A DNA stretch of 64,000 nt from Verrucomicrobiota bacterium (lineage in GTDB: Bacteria > Verrucomicrobiota > Verrucomicrobiia > Verrucomicrobiales > Akkermansiaceae). The position numbers and the translations under genes are program-made. Below the pieces are notes generated by a model that was given only the letters and a program-made list of their open reading frames with translations, did not search any database and was not told the origin of the DNA. The stretch is from contig JAGWXY010000002.1 of NCBI GenBank assembly GCA_018969605.1, positions 21,950-85,949 on the forward strand, given 5' to 3'. Positions 58,729-64,000 of the stretch are shown here, piece after piece; position 1 is the stretch's first letter; each line of letters opens with the position of its first letter.

Positions 58729-60719
58729 TGAAATTTCCATGGCTCATGATGATTTCGCTGGCGACCTTGATGGTCGCTCATGGCGAAACGCGTGTGCGCA
58801 TCAGCGGGCTCAGCGGTCGCAGTGAGGGTCAGGTGCTTGAGTCGATGGGTGGGCGGCTTGACCATGTGCGTGGCTCGGCGGCGACGCCAGCTTCGGCGGA
58901 GGATGCGGCGTTTCTATTAGGTCAGGTTTTGAAGAAGGACGGTTATGATGGCGCGAAGGTAAGTTGGAAAATTTCATCATCTGATGAGATCCGGCTGATC
59001 GTTGACGAGGGTCTGAGGTACTCGCTTGGAAAGGTGAGGGTGCTGGGTCTCTCTAAAACGGATCAAAAGCACATGGCGCGTTTGTTTCGCAAGGTCGCGG
59101 AAAAGGATCGGTTTTTGTTTGGTGGGGTCGCGCCATTTCGCGAGGACGATGTCGATGAGGGATTGATGAATGTGCGGCGCGAGTTGAATGCCGATGGGTA
59201 TTGGGATGCGCAGGTCGTGGTGCGGGAGCGATGGGTTGATGACCGGACTGGTGTGGTGGACCTCATGCTTGATTGCAGTCCCGGGCCGCGTTGCTTGATT
59301 GCGGAGCCGAAGGTGACGAGTGTCGATGGTCGCGGAGTGAAATTGGTGAGTGAAGTGGTGAGGCCCTATGTGGGCAAGACTGCGACCACGGCGAATCTTA
59401 ATGCCATGCGTGTGGCGGCCGAGGAAATCGCGGTGAGCCGGGGTTATCCCAACTCGACGGTGAAGATGGGAAGGGCTCCTGTTGCCGGTGCTTTTGTGCC
59501 GGAATTTCGAGTCGACCTTGGCAAGCGTCTCAAGCTCAACCGCGTGTCGGTGACTGGGCTTGAACGCACCGACTCCAAGCGCGTGTTGAGGCGCATGGAG
59601 GTTGCGCGCGACACTTGGTACAACGAGGCGGCGATGAATCGCGCGGTGAGGGGCTTGTTGGCGACTGGGGCATTTTCATCGGCACGCATTGAGACCGAGG
59701 AAGTCGGCGACAAGATGGTCGATGCCACGTTGCATCTCACGGAGGCCAAGGCCAAAGAGGTGGGTTTTGCGGCTGGCTACGGTTCTTACGAGGGCTTCAT
59801 TGGTAGGGTCAGCTACTCGGATCGGAATTTGTTTGGCAATGTGATCGGGCTGAATTCCGGGCTCGAGGTCAGCTCGAGAGGTTTGCTTGGAGAATTGCGG
59901 CTCACGGATCCGTGGTTTCTTGGAAAAGATCTGCCGCTTTCCGGTCGCTTGTATGCATTCATTTACGGTCATGAGGGATACGACACGCGCGAGGAGGGGA
60001 TTGAAGGGAAGTTGATTTGGAAATTCAACGATCACTACGCGGTGGATTTGAGTGTGGCATCGTCGATGGTGAACTTGAGTGAGGATGGCCTGCCAATCGA
60101 AGAGCTTGGTGAAACCGTGTATCTGCACCAGCGGGTGAAGCTGAATCAATCGCTCGACTATCGTGACAGCATGATTCTACCCACCAAGGGTTGGCATCTG
60201 GATTGCCCGGTGGAGATCGGATCCGCGATTGGCGACATCAGCACATCGTACGCGAGGTTTGGTTTGTCGGGTGGGTGGTACAAGCGCATCCATCGTTTTT
60301 ACGATTTGGGGATCGGCGGATCGCTTGGCGGGATTTTTCCGTTTGGTGACAGTGAGGATCTGCCGATCGACTTGCGCATGTTCAATGGTGGCAGCCGCAG
60401 CGTGCGGAGTTTTCCGAATCGTGAGTTGGGGCCATTGGTGGATGGTTATCCGACCGGTGGTGAGGCCGGATGGAATACCAATGTTGAGCTCATGCGAAAC
60501 ATTTGGGGTTCGCTCAAAGGGGTGGCATTTGTCGATGCCGGCGGGCTCGCGCGGAACCGCGAGGAATGGGGCTCGGCCGATGTCGAGTTGGCGACAGGTC
60601 TTGGCTTTCGCCTGGATCTGCCGATTGGGCCGGTGCGTCTGGAGTACGGCTACAACCTGACGCGTGATGAGGGTGAGCCATCGGGCACGCTGCATTTTGC
60701 GATCGGCTTTGCCTATTGA
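58725..60719 (+). CDS. Omp85-family outer membrane protein (TamA/BamA-like)
   Basis: A 664-residue outer-membrane beta-barrel assembly protein. A signal peptide is present from ATG 58725 (LMMISLATLMVAHG). POTRA-like domains occupy about residues 20-330, with segments such as LRYSLGKVRVLGLSKTD and RLKLNRVSVTGLERTDSKRVLRRM. The C-terminal ~330 residues are the Omp85 barrel, with GYGSYEGFIGRVSYSDRNLFG, the LELRLTDP-type strand reading LRLTDPWFLG, the FNGGSRSVRSFPNRELGP motif (the RGF/VRGY-type lid motif) and a final strand ending HFAIGFAY with an aromatic last residue. Overlap with the tamB-like gene indicates co-translation and a TamA role. Confidence 0.92.
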   Translation: MMKFPWLMMISLATLMVAHGETRVRISGLSGRSEGQVLESMGGRLDHVRGSAATPASAEDAAFLLGQVLKKDGYDGAKVSWKISSSDEIRLIVDEGLRYSLGKVRVLGLSKTDQKHMARLFRKVAEKDRFLFGGVAPFREDDVDEGLMNVRRELNADGYWDAQVVVRERWVDDRTGVVDLMLDCSPGPRCLIAEPKVTSVDGRGVKLVSEVVRPYVGKTATTANLNAMRVAAEEIAVSRGYPNSTVKMGRAPVAGAFVPEFRVDLGKRLKLNRVSVTGLERTDSKRVLRRMEVARDTWYNEAAMNRAVRGLLATGAFSSARIETEEVGDKMVDATLHLTEAKAKEVGFAAGYGSYEGFIGRVSYSDRNLFGNVIGLNSGLEVSSRGLLGELRLTDPWFLGKDLPLSGRLYAFIYGHEGYDTREEGIEGKLIWKFNDHYAVDLSVASSMVNLSEDGLPIEELGETVYLHQRVKLNQSLDYRDSMILPTKGWHLDCPVEIGSAIGDISTSYARFGLSGGWYKRIHRFYDLGIGGSLGGIFPFGDSEDLPIDLRMFNGGSRSVRSFPNRELGPLVDGYPTGGEAGWNTNVELMRNIWGSLKGVAFVDAGGLARNREEWGSADVELATGLGFRLDLPIGPVRLEYGYNLTRDEGEPSGTLHFAIGFAY

Positions 60720-60771
60720 TCGATGATCTTTGGTGCTTGCGCCCCCTGCGCGGTATCGCCATATCTTTCAC

Positions 60772-62415
60772 ATGGCTCAATTCTGCAAAAACAAACTCAC
60801 GGGTTTTCTAACAGTTTTGCTCACATGGTTTTCTCTCGCGGGAATGGCTTGGGCAGCCGAGGCCGCAACTCAGAGTCTCGACCAGAAAATCGACGCTTGG
60901 TTTGGAAAAATCACCAAGCCCTTTGTCGATCTGATCTTTTTCAAGATCAACATCGGCGGCTTTGAGGCCTTTGCCGTGATTTTCTGGCTGGCAGCGGCGG
61001 GTGTGATCATCACGATTGCGTTTCGCTTCATCAACTTGAGGTCCTTCGCGTTGGCATTGAGGACAGTGCGGGGCAAATACAGCTCACCCTCCGATCCGGG
61101 TGAGGTGACGCATTTCCAAGCACTGAGCGCAGCAGTTTCGGGCACGGTGGGGCTTGGCAACATCGCAGGTGTCGCGATCGGGATTCAGAATGGCGGACCC
61201 GGTGTCGCGTTCTGGCTTTTCCTGAGCGGTTTTATTGGCATGTCGACGAAGTTTGCGGAATGCACGCTTGGGGTGAAGTACCGCGAGTTTGATGCCGAAG
61301 GTCGAGTGCATGGCGGTGCGATGTATTACCTAAGAAAAGGTTTCGCCGAGCGTGGCATGAAGTCGGCCGGTCTGGTGCTTGCGGGATTTTTCGCAGTAAT
61401 GTGCGTGCTGGCCTCCTTTGGTGGCGGCAATGTTTTCCAAGTGAACCAAGTCGCTGCGCAGTTGGTGAACATCACCGGCGGTGAGCAATCGTTCTTTGCT
61501 GACAAGCAATGGGTCTTCGGAACGATCATGGCATTGATGACCGCCCTTGTGATCATCGGTGGCATCCAAGGCATTGCCAAGGTGACCGACAAGATGGTGC
61601 CGATCATGTGTGTGACATATGTTGTGAGTTGCTTGATCGTTCTGGTGGTCAACTCGTCGGAAATCATCCCGGCCTTGGGTCGCATCATCACCGAAGCCTT
61701 TGAGCCGCGGGCGGCGATCACCGGTGGTTTGCTTTCGGCGTTCATCTGGGGCATGCGCCGTGCGACCTTCTCCAACGAGGCGGGCATTGGTTCGGCACCG
61801 ATCGCGCATGCGGCGGTCAAGACCCGCCGCGCGGCCTCCGAAGGGGTGGTTTCGATGCTCGAGCCATTTTTGGACACGGTGGTCATTTGCACGATGACCG
61901 CGCTGGTGCTTTGCGTGACCATGAAGTTCGACGGCGACACCGCCGCGTATGCGATTCACGGGCATTCGTATGTGTTGGGTCAGGTCTCTGGCGATGGCAC
62001 GAAGTTCGGCATTGAGATGACCTCGCTGGCCTTCGAGACCGTGCATGTGGCCTTCAAGTACATCCTGTTTGCCTGCGTGTTCCTGTTCGCCTTTTCGACG
62101 CTGATCACATGGAGTTACTACGGTCTGCAGGCGTGGCAGTACATTTTCGGAAAACGTGATATTGCCGCATGGGTCTATCGTGTGCTGTTCTGCCTCGTGA
62201 TCATTGTTGGGTCCTCGGCATCGATGGCGAATGCGACCGACTTCTCGGATGCGGCATTGTTTGCGATGAGCATTCCGAATCTGATTGGCGTGTATTTCCT
62301 GTTGCCGGTGGTGAGGCAGGAATTTGCCAGTTTCCTTTCATTCACCAAGCGCGTGGATGCCGGTGAGCTGATCGAGGAGGCCGACAAGCTCGAGCGCAAG
62401 GATTGGGACATCTGA
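60772..62415 (+). CDS. Sodium:alanine symporter (AGCS family)
   Basis: A secondary transporter importing alanine or glycine with sodium. About 547 residues from ATG 60772, with some ten hydrophobic helices. The family signature region SGTVGLGNIAGVAIGIQNGGPGVAFW is present near residue 130, followed by KFAECTLGVKYRE, the FGGGNVFQVNQVA stretch, TFSNEAGIGSAPIAHAAVKT and the C-terminal YYGLQAWQYIFG. The N-terminus has an additional hydrophobic segment ending AGMAWAAEA that looks like a cleavable signal peptide, unlike most AGCS proteins. The frame extends upstream to 60730. Fifty-two bp separate it from the Omp85 gene. Confidence 0.93.
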   Translation: MAQFCKNKLTGFLTVLLTWFSLAGMAWAAEAATQSLDQKIDAWFGKITKPFVDLIFFKINIGGFEAFAVIFWLAAAGVIITIAFRFINLRSFALALRTVRGKYSSPSDPGEVTHFQALSAAVSGTVGLGNIAGVAIGIQNGGPGVAFWLFLSGFIGMSTKFAECTLGVKYREFDAEGRVHGGAMYYLRKGFAERGMKSAGLVLAGFFAVMCVLASFGGGNVFQVNQVAAQLVNITGGEQSFFADKQWVFGTIMALMTALVIIGGIQGIAKVTDKMVPIMCVTYVVSCLIVLVVNSSEIIPALGRIITEAFEPRAAITGGLLSAFIWGMRRATFSNEAGIGSAPIAHAAVKTRRAASEGVVSMLEPFLDTVVICTMTALVLCVTMKFDGDTAAYAIHGHSYVLGQVSGDGTKFGIEMTSLAFETVHVAFKYILFACVFLFAFSTLITWSYYGLQAWQYIFGKRDIAAWVYRVLFCLVIIVGSSASMANATDFSDAALFAMSIPNLIGVYFLLPVVRQEFASFLSFTKRVDAGELIEEADKLERKDWDI

Positions 62416-62480
62416 TTTTTCGGATGTTCGGCTTTTTGTCGGGTTGATTGCCGGCGCGGGCGGTGTCAGGCTGCTGGCCG

Positions 62481-64000
62481 ATGGCGCGCGAGTACAAGCT
62501 GCACAGGGCGACTGGTGGAAATGCCTCGGGCATTGACTACCGCAAGGCATTGAATGCCGAGCAGTACCGTGCGGTGTCGGCGGGCGATGGCAAGGCGCTG
62601 GTCATCGCCGGTGCGGGATCCGGCAAGACGCGCACGCTGACCTATCGCGTGGCGTGGTTGGTCGATCGCGGCATCGATGTGAGGCGAATTCTTTTGCTGA
62701 CCTTCACCAACAAGGCCGCACGAGAAATGGCAGAGCGGGTGAGGGAACTTGTGCCGCAGGATGTGTCGGCGCTCTGGGCGGGGACATTCCATTCGATTGG
62801 CGGAAGAATTTTGAGGCGCCATGCCGAGGACCTCGGTTTTACGGCGTCGTTTTCGATCATGGACCGCGATGACCAGAAATCGATGCTGTCGTCGATCGTT
62901 GCCGCGTGTGAGATCGACACCCGCCAGCGCCGTTTTCCCAAGGCCGATGTGCTCGCATCGATGTTCAGTCTCGTGGAAAACACCGAGACTCCGCTCGAGG
63001 AAATTGTGGCCGACCGATACGCGTATTTTTACGACTGGATCGAGGAGTTGGAAAAAGTCCGACAGGCATACATCAAGCGCAAGCTCGAGACCAACTCGAT
63101 GGACTTCGATGATTTGCTGGTGTTGCTTGTGAGGCTCTTTGAGGAGCATCCGGATGTGCTGGAGGTGTACCGCAAGAGGTTCAGTCACATCCTTGTCGAC
63201 GAGTATCAGGACACCAACCGCGTGCAATCGAGGATGATTGATTTGTTGGTGGGCGAGCGAAACAGCTTGATGGCGGTGGGCGATGACGCGCAGTCGATTT
63301 ACTCGTGGCGTGGTGCGGACATGTCGTTGATTTTGGGATTTCCGCAGCGCTATGCGGGTGCGGAAGTTTTCACGATTGATACCAATTACCGCAGCGTGCC
63401 GGAGATTTTGGAGCTTTCGAATGCCGCGATCCGCGCGAACACCGGCAGGTTTGAGAAGGACTTGCGTGCTTCGCGCGGTGGAGCGGGTTTGAAGCCGGCC
63501 TTGGTGGCATTGCCTGATCCCGCGTCGCAAGCGGCATTTGTTGCGCAGCGGATGCTTGAGCTGCGTGATGGTGAGGGCATCGCACTTGAGGAAATGGCGG
63601 TATTGTATCGTGCGCATTTCCAGAGTCTTGAAATCCAGATGGAACTGACTGCGCGGGGCATTCCATTCAACATCACGAGCGGCCTGAGATTTTTCGAACA
63701 GGCACACATCAAGGACATTTCGGCATTCATGCGCTTTGTGGTGAACCGTCGTGATGAGGTGAGCTTTTTGCGGATGGTTTCGCTCATGCCCGGATGTGGT
63801 CCGGTGGCAGCGGCGAAATTGTGGCATCAATGGTTGACCTCCGGTTGGTCGCAGCGTGAAGACACACCGGTGAAGTGGTCGGAGGTCTTGCTCGCGTTCA
63901 AGGTTCCCAAAAAGGCCGCGAAGCATTGGGAGCAACTTTGCTACACGCTCGACGAACTGTCGACGGGCTCGGAATTTGCCAAGCCGAGCGCGATGGTGTT
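62481..64000 (+). CDS. UvrD/Rep-type superfamily 1 DNA helicase, 3' end outside the window
   Basis: A 3'-5' DNA helicase; 506 codons are visible before the window ends. From ATG 62481 the frame is open throughout. Motifs: NAEQYRAVSAGDGKALVIAGAGSGKTRTLTYR (Q motif and Walker A), LLLTFTNKAAREMAERV (Ia), AGTFHSIGGRIL, LVDEYQDTNRVQSRMID (II), VGDDAQSIYSWRGAD (III) and TNYRSVPEILELSNAAI (IV). These match PcrA/UvrD/Rep closely. It begins 65 bp after the symporter gene. A large antisense frame (62466-63935) over the same bases is rejected. Confidence 0.94.
   Translation, partial: MAREYKLHRATGGNASGIDYRKALNAEQYRAVSAGDGKALVIAGAGSGKTRTLTYRVAWLVDRGIDVRRILLLTFTNKAAREMAERVRELVPQDVSALWAGTFHSIGGRILRRHAEDLGFTASFSIMDRDDQKSMLSSIVAACEIDTRQRRFPKADVLASMFSLVENTETPLEEIVADRYAYFYDWIEELEKVRQAYIKRKLETNSMDFDDLLVLLVRLFEEHPDVLEVYRKRFSHILVDEYQDTNRVQSRMIDLLVGERNSLMAVGDDAQSIYSWRGADMSLILGFPQRYAGAEVFTIDTNYRSVPEILELSNAAIRANTGRFEKDLRASRGGAGLKPALVALPDPASQAAFVAQRMLELRDGEGIALEEMAVLYRAHFQSLEIQMELTARGIPFNITSGLRFFEQAHIKDISAFMRFVVNRRDEVSFLRMVSLMPGCGPVAAAKLWHQWLTSGWSQREDTPVKWSEVLLAFKVPKKAAKHWEQLCYTLDELSTGSEFAKPSAMV

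Noticed and set aside
62466..63935. Antisense frame of 489 codons at the window end
   Set aside because: Opposite a helicase with intact SF1 motifs; its own sequence is low in hydrophobic pattern and has no motif.
1..64000. CRISPR arrays, tRNA, rRNA, transposase or phage genes
   Set aside because: None recognised by eye; a tRNAscan-SE, Infernal and CRISPR search would settle this.

Overview
The window is GC-rich, densely packed bacterial DNA. Gene content points to the Verrucomicrobiota or a PVC-group relative: PIG-L deacetylases and many glycoside hydrolases beside sugar-acid enzymes, DUF5107-TPR proteins, a GntR/LacI hybrid regulator, eukaryotic-type glutamine synthetase, an Omp85/TamB pair showing a Gram-negative outer membrane, and a bacterial microcompartment (BMC) shell-domain protein. 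The phylum is an inference from content. I saw no rRNA, tRNA, CRISPR array, phage or transposase gene.

Region 1 (1-28738) is a carbohydrate-catabolism island. It opens with a 5'-truncated alpha-galactosidase (GH36), a beta-mannosidase (GH2) and an unrecognised TIM-barrel-like protein. A divergent AraC regulator (6745-7662) faces a very tight 13-gene operon (7709-22585). In order this encodes an SDR dehydrogenase, an aldose-epimerase-like protein, an enolase-superfamily dehydratase, a PIG-L deacetylase, a second enolase-superfamily enzyme, an (alpha/alpha)6 glycosidase-like protein, a double BMC-domain shell protein, a second SDR, a fused CoA-transferase, a thiolase, a second PIG-L deacetylase, an alpha/beta hydrolase, an SMP-30 lactonase, and a DHDPS-family aldolase. 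Counting each, that is fourteen reading frames from 7709 to 22585, all separated by 28 bp or less or overlapping by 4 bp. The set reads as a non-phosphorylative route: sugar, lactone, sugar acid, 2-keto-3-deoxy acid, then pyruvate plus an aldehyde. The aldolase carries a C-terminal extension ending in an amphipathic helix that looks like a BMC encapsulation peptide. With the shell protein in the same operon, this suggests aldol cleavage inside a microcompartment, a combination I do not recognise as a classical BMC type. No pentameric vertex protein or acylating aldehyde dehydrogenase is in the window, so the system is incomplete here. Beyond the operon, on the minus strand, lie a DUF5107-TPR protein and a GH38 alpha-mannosidase, divergent from a GntR/LacI-type regulator.

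Region 2 (28739-33321) is minus-strand housekeeping: mazG overlapping a rhomboid protease gene, then gcvT-gcvH followed by a half-length aldehyde-dehydrogenase-like protein that lacks the catalytic half.

Region 3 (33322-48976) is mostly plus strand. It has a large secreted beta-propeller protein, a rhomboid-like membrane protein with a cysteine-bearing tail, a zinc-ribbon membrane protein, a short conserved-looking protein and a large lipoprotein. Next come a GT4 glycosyltransferase fused to an (alpha/alpha)6 domain and coupled to a GH130 phosphorylase, a YlbF-like protein with a Cys/Gly-rich tail, a minimal kinase-like protein overlapping a PP2C phosphatase, and type II glutamine synthetase behind a near-consensus sigma-54 promoter and followed by a strong terminator.

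Region 4 (48977-55185) holds a non-coding stretch rich in short hairpins, a VapBC-type toxin-antitoxin pair, MsrB, a YycJ-like MBL hydrolase, a RecQ helicase and class I mannose-6-phosphate isomerase. Two hairpin-bearing repeats recur here: a 61-bp element in inverted copies about 4.9 kb apart, and another shared with the region beyond mazG.

Region 5 (55186-64000) holds a tamB-like gene overlapping an Omp85 gene, a sodium:alanine symporter and the first 1.5 kb of a UvrD/Rep-type helicase that runs off the window.
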